Assembly (NCBI GenBank): GCA_017435305.1
Contig: JAFSFH010000011.1
Location: forward strand, 1-32,084
Direction of reading: 5' to 3'
Length of the DNA: 32,084 nucleotides
Source: Clostridia bacterium
GTDB lineage: Bacteria > Bacillota_A > Clostridia > Oscillospirales > Acutalibacteraceae
Shown: positions 14,869 through 23,246 of the stretch, in pieces
How the letters are laid out: each line of letters begins with the position of its first letter
Numbering within the stretch: the stretch's first letter is position 1
Notes under the pieces: generated by a model
The model's input: the letters and a program-made list of their open reading frames with translations, nothing else
Told to the model about the DNA's origin: nothing
Databases searched by the model: none
Program-made: the position numbers and the translations under genes

Positions 14869-15363
14869 TTATTCTAATAATTGTCCCAACACTGCGAGAC
14901 GGGGATCGACAGACTTGCGGTTGCAGCCGCACAGTCCTTCATTGAGGTTCTGTCCACACATCGGGCATAGTCCGCGGCAGTCCTCTCGGCACAGAGATTT
15001 ATACGGCAACTCCAGCAGGATGTCCGCCATCACCAGATCGGTCAGATCCAGCTGATAGTTCTCCAGCAGGATGTAGTCGTCATTCTCCTCATCCTCGAGG
15101 GTGGCCACCAGAGTGTGCTCAATGGGAATGTCATAGGATGTGGTAAAGGGGGTCAGACACCGATCGCAGGCACCGTGATACACGAATACCGCACGGGCGG
15201 ACAGCGTCACCACACCCGCCCGCACCGCCACCGAACCGGTCACGCGGATGGGGTCGTGGATGGGATACGCACCCTGATACTCAACCTGTGAAAAATCCAA
15301 CTCTGTGTCGATGGGCAGGTTGGAAACCTCGCCCATAAACAGAGGTCTGCACTGCAAAAGCAT
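14869..15363 (-). CDS. yceD: DUF177 / YceD family protein
   Basis: 164 aa. Seen: the CDRC pair (66-69) and the conserved C-terminal cluster with C125, C129, C133 and C136 (CREDCRGLCPMCG), which probably binds a metal. The family is tied to 23S rRNA accumulation and is almost always followed by rpmF. GAGGT lies five bases before the ATG. A consensus promoter is 27 bases upstream. Confidence 0.92.
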   Translation of the reverse strand: MLLQCRPLFMGEVSNLPIDTELDFSQVEYQGAYPIHDPIRVTGSVAVRAGVVTLSARAVFVYHGACDRCLTPFTTSYDIPIEHTLVATLEDEENDDYILLENYQLDLTDLVMADILLELPYKSLCREDCRGLCPMCGQNLNEGLCGCNRKSVDPRLAVLGQLLE

Positions 15364-15389
15364 AGTTCACCTCAAGCGTCACGCAAAGT

Positions 15390-15418
15390 ATTATATAGGA
15401 GTAGGCGGAATTTGTCAA
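15390..15418 (-). promoter_or_regulatory. Consensus sigma-A promoter of yceD-rpmF
   Basis: On the minus strand TTGACA (15413-15418), exactly 17 bases, TATAAT (15390-15395): both hexamers perfect. This fits strong growth-linked expression of a ribosomal protein. Confidence 0.9.
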
Positions 15419-15468
15419 TAGAAATTTAAAATTCCGTCATTTTAACCGAAATCTGGGGGCTTGTCCCC

Positions 15469-16278
15469 TCAGTGGCTGGGCTTTTCGATAGCCACCAGCG
15501 GCACAAAGGGCTCTGCCTCCCCATCACCGATGTCCCGAATAAGGATAAAGGGGGTCAATTCGTCATCCTGACCGGCAGGGTTGTCCCGAATGCGGTCGGC
15601 CAAGTTGATGTCCGCCACGTCCGCCAGATCGGGGGACTTGCCCAGCACCTCCACGTCGATGTCGTTGGCGTCCACCAGGGCGCAGGAGATACCCAATTTC
15701 TCGTAGATCTCTGCGCACACCCCGTTAGGGTCGGTGGTGCTCAGCACCGCCGTGGTCTTATAGGTGTCGAACTGGGAGTGGGGGTAGAAGCCGTCGATAC
15801 CGGCGATCTCACGACCCACGATCTCGAAGAACACACCCCGCTTGCCGAACAGCTTGCCCACCGCGCTGCAGAAGGAGGCCCACAGCACCAGGGGCAGACC
15901 CTTCAGGTCGATGGTCAGCTGCAGCTTATACGGTTCGGACAGACCGGTACCGGTGGCACTGCGATAGGCAAACTTGGACAGAAACTTCGCCCAAAAGCCC
16001 ACCTTGACCTCGTCCATGGTGACGATGTTGCCCTGGCACATAGAGATGACCTTTTCACCCAGGGTCACCACGTCGCCGGGCTGATACAGAGGGGTCACGT
16101 ACTTGCGCAGTACCTCGATGTAATCCTCACCCTTTTCGACAAAGTGGGTCTTAATGCCGTACCGCTCGTAGCGGACGCCGTCTACCTCCCGCAGACCGCG
16201 GATATAGTAGACCACGCCGTCCTTCTCACGGCGGTTCGCCTCGTTGTTGCGGTTACCTTCGTACCAGATAGCAGCCAT
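15469..16278 (-). CDS. F420-0:gamma-glutamyl ligase-like protein (CofE/FbiB fold)
   Basis: 269 aa from ATG 16278, with GGAG eight bases upstream. The region around YGIKTHFVEKGEDY, QPGDVVTLGEKVISMCQGNIV and DNPAGQ-DE-TPFILIR matches the coenzyme F420-0:L-glutamate ligase superfamily as it occurs in Clostridia. In methanogens and actinobacteria such enzymes add glutamate to F420. No F420 biosynthesis or F420-dependent gene is visible here, so the substrate is unknown. It probably adds an amino acid to another cofactor or metabolite. It lies 91 bases after the small P-loop gene, with an imperfect hairpin (about 16300-16336) but no clear terminator between. Confidence 0.8.
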   Translation of the reverse strand: MAAIWYEGNRNNEANRREKDGVVYYIRGLREVDGVRYERYGIKTHFVEKGEDYIEVLRKYVTPLYQPGDVVTLGEKVISMCQGNIVTMDEVKVGFWAKFLSKFAYRSATGTGLSEPYKLQLTIDLKGLPLVLWASFCSAVGKLFGKRGVFFEIVGREIAGIDGFYPHSQFDTYKTTAVLSTTDPNGVCAEIYEKLGISCALVDANDIDVEVLGKSPDLADVADINLADRIRDNPAGQDDELTPFILIRDIGDGEAEPFVPLVAIEKPSH

Positions 16279-16369
16279 TGTACTTGCTCCATTCGTAACA
16301 GACGGCGAGGGAATCACTCCCCCGCCGTTCTGCGTTTTCCTTTATTATGTACAGAAGAGCGGTCTCTTA

Positions 16370-16774
16370 TCAGATCTCCTGAGCCAGGTCGTGCAGACGG
16401 GCAGGGATATCCGCCTTGTCCGCGGAGACAGACAGAGTGATGTTGGCGTCCAGCTTAGCCAGCTTCTCGACGCACTCGGCCAGCTCCTCCAGATTGTCGC
16501 CGCCGATCTTCAGGGTGGAGTCCACGAAGATGTCGGTGATGTCGTAGTTGCCGGCGCACATACCGGCGATGAAGCCGTACAGACAGCCGAAGCAGCGGAT
16601 ATTGTAATCCTCAGCGGCAACCAAACGAGCCTTGTGGCTCAGATCGTATGTCAAGGTGTTATCTTTTTCAATAAAGACCACGTTTCCCTTGGACTGCTCC
16701 ACGGCGACCTTGCACAGGTCCATCAGCTTTTTGGTCTTGCCGGAGCCCTTTTTACCGAGAATGAGAGTGATCAT
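16370..16774 (-). CDS. Small P-loop NTPase-like protein of unknown function
   Basis: 134 aa. Walker A GKKGSGKT (7-14) opens the protein after MITLIL. A hydrophobic strand ending ITDIFVDS (79-86) may be Walker B. A Cys-containing segment (CFGCLYG) follows the middle. Relatives in Clostridia are sometimes labelled twitching-motility PilT-like, but the protein is far too short for PilT and has no type IV pilus context. GGAGG lies eight bases before the ATG. It sits 69 bases after pgi with no convincing terminator, so it may be co-transcribed with pgi and the F420-ligase-like gene. Confidence 0.75.
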   Translation of the reverse strand: MITLILGKKGSGKTKKLMDLCKVAVEQSKGNVVFIEKDNTLTYDLSHKARLVAAEDYNIRCFGCLYGFIAGMCAGNYDITDIFVDSTLKIGGDNLEELAECVEKLAKLDANITLSVSADKADIPARLHDLAQEI

Positions 16775-16843
16775 AATATTGTCCTCCTAAAAGTTATATA
16801 TTTGGAAACCGTCACGGGGACGGGAAATCCCATAGTTTGTTTA

Positions 16844-18181
16844 TCAGCCCAGACGCGCCTCGAGAGCGGCCTTGGCCTCTTCGTAGCCGGGCTTGCCCAG
16901 CAGAGCGAACATATTCTTCTTATAGCTCTCCACGCCGGGCTGATCGAAGGGGTTGACCCCCAGCATATAGCCGGAGATGGCGCAGGCCTTTTCGAAGAAG
17001 TAGATGAGGTAGCCCAGCTCGGACTCGTTCATCGCCGGCACGTCCAGCACCAGGTTGGGGGTACCGCCGTCGGTGTGAGCCAGAACGGTGCCCTCGAAGG
17101 CCTTTTCATTCACGTAGGACAGAGGCTGACCGGCCAGGAAATTCAGACCGTCCACGTTCTCGGCATCCTCCTTGATCACGATGTCCCGCTGGGGGGCGCC
17201 CAGCTTGACCACCGTCTCAAACAGAATGTTGGAGCCGTCCTGGATGAACTGACCCAGTGAATGCAGGTCGGTGGAGAAGATCACCGACGCGGGGAACAGA
17301 CCCTTGCCGTCCTTGCCCTCGCTCTCGCCGTACAGCTGCTTCCACCACTCGTTCATCATGGCGAACTGGGGCTCGTAGCTGACCATCAGCTCCACCGCGC
17401 GACCGCGGCGGTACAGCGCCGTGCGGGCGGCGGCATAGCGGTAGCAGTCGTTGGTCTCCAGATCGGGGTTCAGGAAGTCGCGGCGGGCGTCGGCGGCACC
17501 CTGCATCAGGGCGTCCAGGTCACAGCCGGCCACGGCGATGGGCAGCAGGCCCACCGCGGTCAGCACCGAAAAGCGACCGCCCACGTCGTCCGGCACCACG
17601 AAGGTCTCGTACCCCTCGCGGTCGGACAGACCCTTCAGCGTGCCCTTGGCACGGTCGGTGGTCACGTAGGTGCGGCGCACCGCCTCCTCGTGACCGTAGC
17701 GGGTCTCCAGCAGCTCGCGGAAGACGCGGAAGGCGATAGCCGGCTCGGTGGTGGTGCCGGATTTGGAGATAACATTAATGGATACCCGACGTCCCTCGCA
17801 GATGTCCAGCAATTCGGACAGCTGGGTGCCGGAGATGCTGTTACCGGCGAAATAGATGTCGGGGGTATCCTTTTTCTTGGCGTTGTAGTTATTGGACTTG
17901 AGGAACTCGATGGCGGCACGGGCGCCCAGATAGGAGCCGCCGATGCCGATGACGATAAACACGTCGGTATCCTCTTTAATGCGGGCGGCAGCGGCCTTAA
18001 TGCGGGCGAACTCCTCTTTATCATAGTCCACCGGCAGGTCCAACCAGCCTAAGAAATCATTGCCCAGACCGGTGCCGGCGTGGAGAATGTCGTGCGCCAG
18101 CGTCACCTGAGGCTGCAGAGCCAGGATCTCGTCCTGACCGATAAAACTCTTTGCGTACTTGGTTTCCAGCTTAACCGCCAT
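16844..18181 (-). CDS. pgi: Glucose-6-phosphate isomerase
   Basis: 445 aa, typical of the short Firmicutes form. It interconverts glucose 6-phosphate and fructose 6-phosphate. Seen: GIGGSYLG (79-86), the SISGTQ segment (115-120), the phosphate-binding SKSGTTTEP (139-147), the PGI signature [15 protein letters not shown] (200-214), catalytic Glu in YGESEGK (284-290), and the Lys region GVESYKKN near the C-terminus. Start ATG 18181 with AAAGGCGG upstream; an upstream extension lacks a ribosome site. Confidence 0.97.
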   Translation of the reverse strand: MAVKLETKYAKSFIGQDEILALQPQVTLAHDILHAGTGLGNDFLGWLDLPVDYDKEEFARIKAAAARIKEDTDVFIVIGIGGSYLGARAAIEFLKSNNYNAKKKDTPDIYFAGNSISGTQLSELLDICEGRRVSINVISKSGTTTEPAIAFRVFRELLETRYGHEEAVRRTYVTTDRAKGTLKGLSDREGYETFVVPDDVGGRFSVLTAVGLLPIAVAGCDLDALMQGAADARRDFLNPDLETNDCYRYAAARTALYRRGRAVELMVSYEPQFAMMNEWWKQLYGESEGKDGKGLFPASVIFSTDLHSLGQFIQDGSNILFETVVKLGAPQRDIVIKEDAENVDGLNFLAGQPLSYVNEKAFEGTVLAHTDGGTPNLVLDVPAMNESELGYLIYFFEKACAISGYMLGVNPFDQPGVESYKKNMFALLGKPGYEEAKAALEARLG

Positions 18182-18250
18182 GGTCAACCGCCTTTCCGAT
18201 GATGCGGGCGGAGCAGGGGCTGTTCCGCCACTTTTACTTTTGTTATACAC

Positions 18251-18279
18251 ATTTTACACTATTCTTTCCAATTGTGCAA
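18251..18279 (-). promoter_or_regulatory. pgi promoter
   Basis: On the minus strand TTGCAC (18274-18279), 17 bases, TAAAAT (18251-18256). An overlapping TTGGAA/TATAAC pair with an 18-base spacer lies a little closer to the gene. Confidence 0.65.
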
Positions 18280-18315
18280 CCGAAAATTATGAATTTTTTT
18301 GTCTTTTTTTACAAA

Positions 18316-19548
18316 TTATGCCAATAAACTGTCCAGTAACAGTCCGTAAGCCCACGGAAGCGTGGTGCAGGGCACCTGCCGCAGAGCGCGGACGGGGTAC
18401 TCTCCCAGCACCTCATCCCCCAGGAACAGCCGCCAGATGCCCACCGTCTGCCCCTTTTCTACAGGCGCCTCCAGGTCGGTGACCAGCTCCACCGTCTGGG
18501 TCACCTCCTTCTCCCGACCCTTGGGGATCAGCAGAGCATCGGGTCCCTGCGCCTCCACCGCCACCTGGGTCTGCTGTCCGCCCTTCACGGTCAGCGGCTC
18601 CGGTCGCGGAGGTCCGTCCGGCAGAGTATAGGTCACGTAATTGGCAAAGCCGTAGTCCAACAGCGTCCGCGCCCCCGCCCATCGGTCGGCGGTGGAGGCG
18701 CACCCCAGCACCACCGCCACAAAGGCGGTATCATCCCGCCGCGCCGTGGCGGACAGACAGTGTCCCGCGGCGCTGGTGGTGCCGGTCTTCAGACCCGTAG
18801 CGCCCGGATAGTGGCGCAACAGCTTATTGGTATTCACCAACTGGGACGCCCCGCCCCGCAGGGAATCCATCCAGATGGTGGTGAAGCGCTCGATGTCCTT
18901 GTGGGTCATCAGCTCCCGACTCATCACCGCCACGTCGTGGGCGGTGGAATAGCCGGTGTCGTCCAGCCCGCTGCAGTCCTTAAACTGCGTATTCTCCATC
19001 CCCAGCTGCTGTGCCCGCCGATTCATCGCCGCCACAAAGGTCTCCTGACTGCCGCTGATATACTCCGCCAGCGCACCGCAGGCGTCGTTGGCGGACACCA
19101 CCACCGCCGCCTTGACCAGTTCCTCCACCGTCATGATCTCCCCCGGCTCCAACCATATCTGGGAGCCACCGATGGCGCTGGCGGTGGGGGAACAGGTCAC
19201 CTTGTCCGCCCAGCCGACGGTGCCCGCCTCAATGGCCTCCAGCGTCAGCAGCAGGGTCATCACCTTGGTCACCGAGGCGATGGGCAGTTTTACGTGGGCG
19301 TCCTGCTCGTACAGCACCTGACCCGTGCCCTGATCCATCAGCACCGCGCCCTTGGCCTTCACCGACAGCGCATCCCCCTGGGCAGGCAGTGCCACCGTAG
19401 GCCACGCCGTCACGTCCTCCTCCAGCAGGCCCTGCAGGCTCTCACCGTTTCCTTCATCGTACAGGATCTGTCCGCCGCCGGCATACACGGTGGTGCTCAG
19501 CAGACAGCACAGCGCCGCAACCAGCGCCATCAATCGCCGTTTGTTCAT
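18316..19548 (-). CDS. dacF: D-alanyl-D-alanine carboxypeptidase (DacF-type PBP)
   Basis: 410 aa. It trims the terminal D-Ala from peptidoglycan stem peptides outside the membrane. Seen: signal peptide (1-23, basic MNKRR then a hydrophobic run ending VYAGG), catalytic SVTK (92-95), SAN (152-154), KTG (254-256), then a C-terminal beta-rich domain and a hydrophobic tail (LPWAYGLLLDSLLA) that may act as the amphipathic anchor. Three in-frame ATGs lie close together; 19548 is best placed relative to AAAGG. It diverges from murC. No hairpin terminator is visible after its stop, only A/T-rich sequence. Confidence 0.93.
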   Translation of the reverse strand: MNKRRLMALVAALCCLLSTTVYAGGGQILYDEGNGESLQGLLEEDVTAWPTVALPAQGDALSVKAKGAVLMDQGTGQVLYEQDAHVKLPIASVTKVMTLLLTLEAIEAGTVGWADKVTCSPTASAIGGSQIWLEPGEIMTVEELVKAAVVVSANDACGALAEYISGSQETFVAAMNRRAQQLGMENTQFKDCSGLDDTGYSTAHDVAVMSRELMTHKDIERFTTIWMDSLRGGASQLVNTNKLLRHYPGATGLKTGTTSAAGHCLSATARRDDTAFVAVVLGCASTADRWAGARTLLDYGFANYVTYTLPDGPPRPEPLTVKGGQQTQVAVEAQGPDALLIPKGREKEVTQTVELVTDLEAPVEKGQTVGIWRLFLGDEVLGEYPVRALRQVPCTTLPWAYGLLLDSLLA

Positions 19549-19620
19549 ATCTCTCATCCTTTCTTCCATTGGGTTTCGGTACATATATATGAAAAAGTTT
19601 ATGAAATAAGCAGAAAAGGC

Positions 19621-19649
19621 TTTATTTTTTTGTGGATGGGCGGTATAAT
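19621..19649 (+). promoter_or_regulatory. Putative murC promoter
   Basis: A perfect TATAAT (19644-19649) with a weak -35 TTTATT 17 bases upstream, in the divergent gap between dacF and murC. Confidence 0.5.
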
Positions 19650-19707
19650 GGTAGGGTATGAGTTTTTTGTTGGGGTTTCCCCTCCCCAACCGAAAGGAAG
19701 AACGACC

Positions 19708-21096
19708 ATGACTGAGAATCGCAACTGGCTGGACAACGTCCGCCGCATTCATTTCATCGGCATCGGCGGCTCCGGTATGAGCCCTCTGGCCGAGATACTC
19801 CACGCCAAGGGTTATCAGCTGTCCGGCTCGGACAACAACGAGTCCGACAACCTGACCCGCATCCGCTCACTGGGCATCCCCGTGGTGATGGGTCACCACC
19901 CCGAGAACGTGGAGGGCGCCGATCTGGTGGTGTACACCGCCGCCATCCCCGCCGACAACCCCGAGCTGCTGGCGGCGGCGGAAAAGGGCATCCCCACCCT
20001 GGAGCGTGCCATCCTGTTGGGATGGATCTCCCGCCAGTTCGGTAATACCATCGCGGTGGCAGGCACCCACGGCAAGACCACCTCGTCCTCTATGCTCAGT
20101 CAGGTGCTGCTGGAGGCGGGTACCGACCCCAGCATCTTCATCGGCGGTCGTCTGCCCGCCATCAACGCCAACGGCCACGCCGGCACCAACGATACCATGG
20201 TGTGCGAGGCCTGCGAATTCAAGGATCATTATCTGGAGATGACCCCCGCCGTCAGCATCATCCTGAACGTGGACGCGGATCATCTGGACTATTTCGGCGA
20301 CCTGGACGGCGTCATCCGCTCCTTCGCCGCCTTTGCCGCCCAGACCACCGGCAAGGTGATCTATAATGCCGACGACCCCAACACCGTCGCGGCAGTGAAA
20401 GGGCTTTCAGCAGATAAACTCATCTCCTTCGGCACCGCCGACGGCTGTGACTGGCAGGCGCGGAATATCCGCACCGTCCGCGGCAGCTACGGACAGTACG
20501 ATCTGTACTGTAAAGGAGAATTCCTTCACACCATCGAATTGGGCGTGCCCGGCGCCCATAACGTGCTGAATTCACTGGGCGTGGCGGCGGCCGCCCACCT
20601 GTGCGGCATTGACGCCGCCACCATCGCCGCCGGTATCCTGGCTTTTCACGGAGCGGGTCGCCGCTTTGAGTTCCTGGGCACCTATGCGGGGGTGACGGTG
20701 GCGGACGACTACGCCCACCACCCCACCGAGATCGCCGCCACCATTGACGCCGCCAACAAACTGGGGCACAATCGGGTGTGGGCGGTGCATCAGCCCTTCA
20801 CCTTCTCCCGCACCGCCCGCCATCTGGAGGAGTTTGCCGCGGTGCTGGACACCGCCGACGTGGCGGTCATCAGCGACATTATGGGCAGCCGCGAGATCAA
20901 CCGGTGGGACGTCCACTCTAAACAAATGACCGACAAAATGCAGCACGGCGTCTATCTGCCCACCTTCCCGGAGATTGCCGACTACGTGGCCGCCAACGTG
21001 CAGCCGGGCGACCTGGTGATCACCATGGGCGGCGGCGACGTGTACAAGTGCGCCCGTATGATCATCGCCCTGCTCAAGGAGAAAGAGAATGCTTAA
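19708..21096 (+). CDS. murC: UDP-N-acetylmuramate-L-alanine ligase
   Basis: 462 aa. It joins L-alanine to UDP-MurNAc, the first stem-peptide step. Seen: nucleotide-sugar-binding GIGGSGMS (18-25), ATP-binding GTHGKTTSS (119-127), conserved NVDADHLDYF, and DDYAHHPTEI in the C-terminal domain. ATG 19708 has AAAGGAAG seven bases upstream; the reading frame stays open far upstream, through the dacF antisense, but has no other plausible start. Its last codons overlap the MATE gene by 8 bases. Confidence 0.97.
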   Translation: MTENRNWLDNVRRIHFIGIGGSGMSPLAEILHAKGYQLSGSDNNESDNLTRIRSLGIPVVMGHHPENVEGADLVVYTAAIPADNPELLAAAEKGIPTLERAILLGWISRQFGNTIAVAGTHGKTTSSSMLSQVLLEAGTDPSIFIGGRLPAINANGHAGTNDTMVCEACEFKDHYLEMTPAVSIILNVDADHLDYFGDLDGVIRSFAAFAAQTTGKVIYNADDPNTVAAVKGLSADKLISFGTADGCDWQARNIRTVRGSYGQYDLYCKGEFLHTIELGVPGAHNVLNSLGVAAAAHLCGIDAATIAAGILAFHGAGRRFEFLGTYAGVTVADDYAHHPTEIAATIDAANKLGHNRVWAVHQPFTFSRTARHLEEFAAVLDTADVAVISDIMGSREINRWDVHSKQMTDKMQHGVYLPTFPEIADYVAANVQPGDLVITMGGGDVYKCARMIIALLKEKENA

Positions 21097-22468
21097 GAAG
21101 TTCATCGGTGACAAGGCGTTTTATAAATACGTTATGGCCTTGACCCTGCCGATTATGATACAAAACGGCATCACCCATCTGGTGAATATGCTGGATAACA
21201 TTATGGTGGGCTCGGTGGGTCCCGTGGAGATGAACGGTGTCACCATCGCCAACCAGCTGATGTTCGTGTTCAACCTCTGCATCTTCGGTGCGGTTGGCGG
21301 AGCGGGCATCTTCGGCGCCCAGTACGCCGGCAGTAAGGACAACCAGGGCATCGCCTACACCATGCGGTTTAAGCTGCTGTTCTGCACCCTGCTGGCGGTG
21401 GCGGGCATCGCGGTGTTCTATGTATGGAAGGAGCCGCTGAGCCTGCTGTATCTGCAGGGCGAGGGCGACCCCGCCGAGGCGGCGGCATCGCTGGAATACT
21501 CCAAGCAATACATTGATATTATGCTGGTGGGGCTGATCCCTTTCACGCTGGCGCAGTGCTACGGCAGTACCCTGCGGGAGACCGGTCAGACCGCACCGCC
21601 GATGGTGGCAGGTCTGGTCGCCGTGGCTGTGAATCTCATCGGCAATTACGTGCTGATCTTCGGTCACTTCGGCGCGCCCAGACTGGGCGTGGCGGGTGCC
21701 GCCGTCGCCACGGTTCTATCCCGCTTTGTGGAATTGGGCATTCTGGCGGTGTGGACCCACGCCCACCCCGACCGCAACCCTTACGCCCCTCTCATCTACC
21801 GCAGTATGCGGATCCCCCTGCGTCTGGTGGGGCAGATCTTCCTGCGGGGTCTGCCGCTGATGGCCAACGAGGCGGCCTGGTCCCTGGGCTTTGTCACCAT
21901 CAACCAGCAGTATTCCTTGCGGGGGCAGCACGTGCTGGGTGCCAACAACATCAGCGGCACCTTCTGGAACGTGTTCTCCGTATCCTTTATGGCGGTGGGC
22001 ATCGCCGTGGGCATCATCCTGGGGCAGAAATTGGGCGCCGGCGACAAAGAGGGCGCCCGCGACTACAGCCGCAAGCTGATCGCCTTGTCGGTGGCACTGA
22101 GTGTGGTGGTGGGTGTCGTCTATGCGGTGTGCGCCCAGTTCATCCCGTATATGTACAACACCACCGACCAGATCCGCCGTCTGGCCACCAGTCTGATGGT
22201 CATCTGCGCCTGCAGTATGCCCATCGACGCCTACGCTCACGCCGCCTATTTCACCCTGCGCTCCGGCGGGCAGGCGTTCATCACCTTCCTGTTTGACAGC
22301 TGCTTTATGTGGGCGATCAACGTTCCCTTTGTGTTCCTGCTGATCAACTACACCTCCCTCCCCATCATCACGGTGTTTATACTGGGTCAGGGCATCAACA
22401 TTTTGAAGTGTGTGCTTGGCGGCTGGCTGGTGCATAAGGGCGCCTGGATCAAAACCATTGTGGAATAA
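21089..22468 (+). CDS. MATE family efflux transporter (MOP superfamily)
   Basis: 459 aa, about twelve membrane spans in two homologous halves, typical of MatE/NorM-like proteins that export cationic compounds in exchange for Na+ or H+. Seen: the opening IMIQNGITHLVNMLDNIMVG (two adjoining segments of the first spans) and NYVLIFGHFGAPRLGVAGAA at mid-protein. AAGGAG lies seven bases before the ATG, inside the end of murC, so it is coupled to murC. The MOP superfamily also holds lipid II flippases, but no MurJ-specific signature is evident. Substrate unknown. Confidence 0.9.
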   Translation: MLKKFIGDKAFYKYVMALTLPIMIQNGITHLVNMLDNIMVGSVGPVEMNGVTIANQLMFVFNLCIFGAVGGAGIFGAQYAGSKDNQGIAYTMRFKLLFCTLLAVAGIAVFYVWKEPLSLLYLQGEGDPAEAAASLEYSKQYIDIMLVGLIPFTLAQCYGSTLRETGQTAPPMVAGLVAVAVNLIGNYVLIFGHFGAPRLGVAGAAVATVLSRFVELGILAVWTHAHPDRNPYAPLIYRSMRIPLRLVGQIFLRGLPLMANEAAWSLGFVTINQQYSLRGQHVLGANNISGTFWNVFSVSFMAVGIAVGIILGQKLGAGDKEGARDYSRKLIALSVALSVVVGVVYAVCAQFIPYMYNTTDQIRRLATSLMVICACSMPIDAYAHAAYFTLRSGGQAFITFLFDSCFMWAINVPFVFLLINYTSLPIITVFILGQGINILKCVLGGWLVHKGAWIKTIVE

Positions 22469-22478
22469 CAGCTCCCTC

Positions 22479-22517
22479 GAAAAGGTTTCCGACGGTACGG
22501 AAACCTTTTCTTTTTTT
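22479..22517 (+). terminator. Terminator of murC-MATE
   Basis: A 13-bp stem (22479-22491 with 22498-22510, loop ACGGTA) is followed by seven T residues, eleven bases after the MATE stop. Confidence 0.92.
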
Positions 22518-22526
22518 GCAAAATGT

Positions 22527-22587
22527 AAAATGTACTTGACATTTTGTAAGAAGCGTGTTACACTACAGATGTAAAGCTTGCTTTACA
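22527..22587 (+). promoter_or_regulatory. Promoter and two candidate operators of the Xre regulator gene
   Basis: A perfect TTGACA (22536-22541), 17 bases, TACACT (22559-22564). An inverted repeat AAAATGT-N5-ACATTTT (22527-22545) covers the -35. TGTAAAGC-TT-GCTTTACA (22570-22587) follows the -10. Both contain a TGTAAA-like half-site, as expected for autorepression by a small Xre dimer. Confidence 0.7.
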
Positions 22588-22599
22588 AGGAGGTGGCTT

Positions 22600-22794
22600 A
22601 TGAAAAACCGCATTGAAGAAATACGCAAGGCACAGGGCATCCGCCAGGAGGACTTTGCCAAGGCGCTGGGGGTGTCCCGCCAGACCATCAGCTCGCTGGA
22701 AACGGGACGATATAATCCCTCCATCCAGCTGGCCTATAAGATTGCCAAATATTTTCATTTAACCATTGAAGACGTATTTTTGTTTGACGAATAA
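22600..22794 (+). CDS. Small Xre-family helix-turn-helix regulator
   Basis: 64 aa, a single HTH_3 domain with QEDFAKALGVSRQTISSLETG (about 16-36, two joined segments) and the typical tail IAKYFHLTIEDVFLFDE, with no sensor domain. Such minimal YozG-like regulators often pair with a membrane protein gene. AAGGAGG precedes ATG 22600. The next gene follows after 13 bases with its own GGAGG. Confidence 0.9.
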   Translation: MKNRIEEIRKAQGIRQEDFAKALGVSRQTISSLETGRYNPSIQLAYKIAKYFHLTIEDVFLFDE

Positions 22795-22807
22795 GGAGGG
22801 CTTTTGT

Positions 22808-23206
22808 ATGAAAAACAGACGTTGGATTTTAAGTGTTGTGTATATCGTATTGGGTGCCGCCCTGTTTGGCGTCTCGTGCCTGGAGCTGTTGGATTCGTTC
22901 TGGTCGGGGATGGGAGCCGCCCTGCTGGTGGTGGGTGTCCTGCGGCTGATCCAGTTCATCCGCTACCGCTCCAACCCGGACTACCAAGAGAAGATGGAAA
23001 CCGAAAACAAGGACGAGCGCAACCGGTTTCTGTCGATGAAGGCCTGGTCCTGGGCCGGGTATCTGTTTGTGTTCATCGCCGCCATAGGCACCATCGTGTT
23101 CAAACTGCTGGCGATGGATCAGCTGATGATGCTATGTAGCGGCGGATTGTGCCTGCTATTGATTCTGTACTGGGTCTCCTACCTCATTCTTCGCAAAAAA
23201 TACTAA
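22808..23206 (+). CDS. Four-span membrane protein of unknown function
   Basis: 132 aa. Hydrophobic spans at about 7-26, 33-52, 80-100 and 107-127, with a charged loop (RSNPDYQEKMETENKDERNR region, about 54-75) between spans 2 and 3. The NPDY...KDERN loop is shared with small membrane proteins found beside YozG-like Xre regulators. Function unknown. It is transcribed with the regulator and closed by a bidirectional terminator. Confidence 0.75.
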   Translation: MKNRRWILSVVYIVLGAALFGVSCLELLDSFWSGMGAALLVVGVLRLIQFIRYRSNPDYQEKMETENKDERNRFLSMKAWSWAGYLFVFIAAIGTIVFKLLAMDQLMMLCSGGLCLLLILYWVSYLILRKKY

Positions 23207-23208
23207 TC

Positions 23209-23246
23209 AAAAAAGACGGTGTGTCATTCGACACACCGTCTTTTTT
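23209..23246. terminator. Bidirectional terminator between convergent operons
   Basis: A 17-bp perfect stem (23209-23225 with 23230-23246, loop ATTC) is flanked by six A and six T residues, so it works in both directions. The stop codon of the phosphofructokinase gene overlaps its right arm by two bases. Confidence 0.95.

Noticed and set aside
16370..16774. Type IV pilus retraction ATPase PilT
   Set aside because: The protein is 134 aa with only a Walker A motif; PilT is about 350 aa with several further motifs, and no pilus genes are nearby.
18760..19707. Upstream extension of the murC reading frame
   Set aside because: It runs antisense through dacF and the intergenic promoters. The true start at 19708 has a ribosome site and the family N-terminus.
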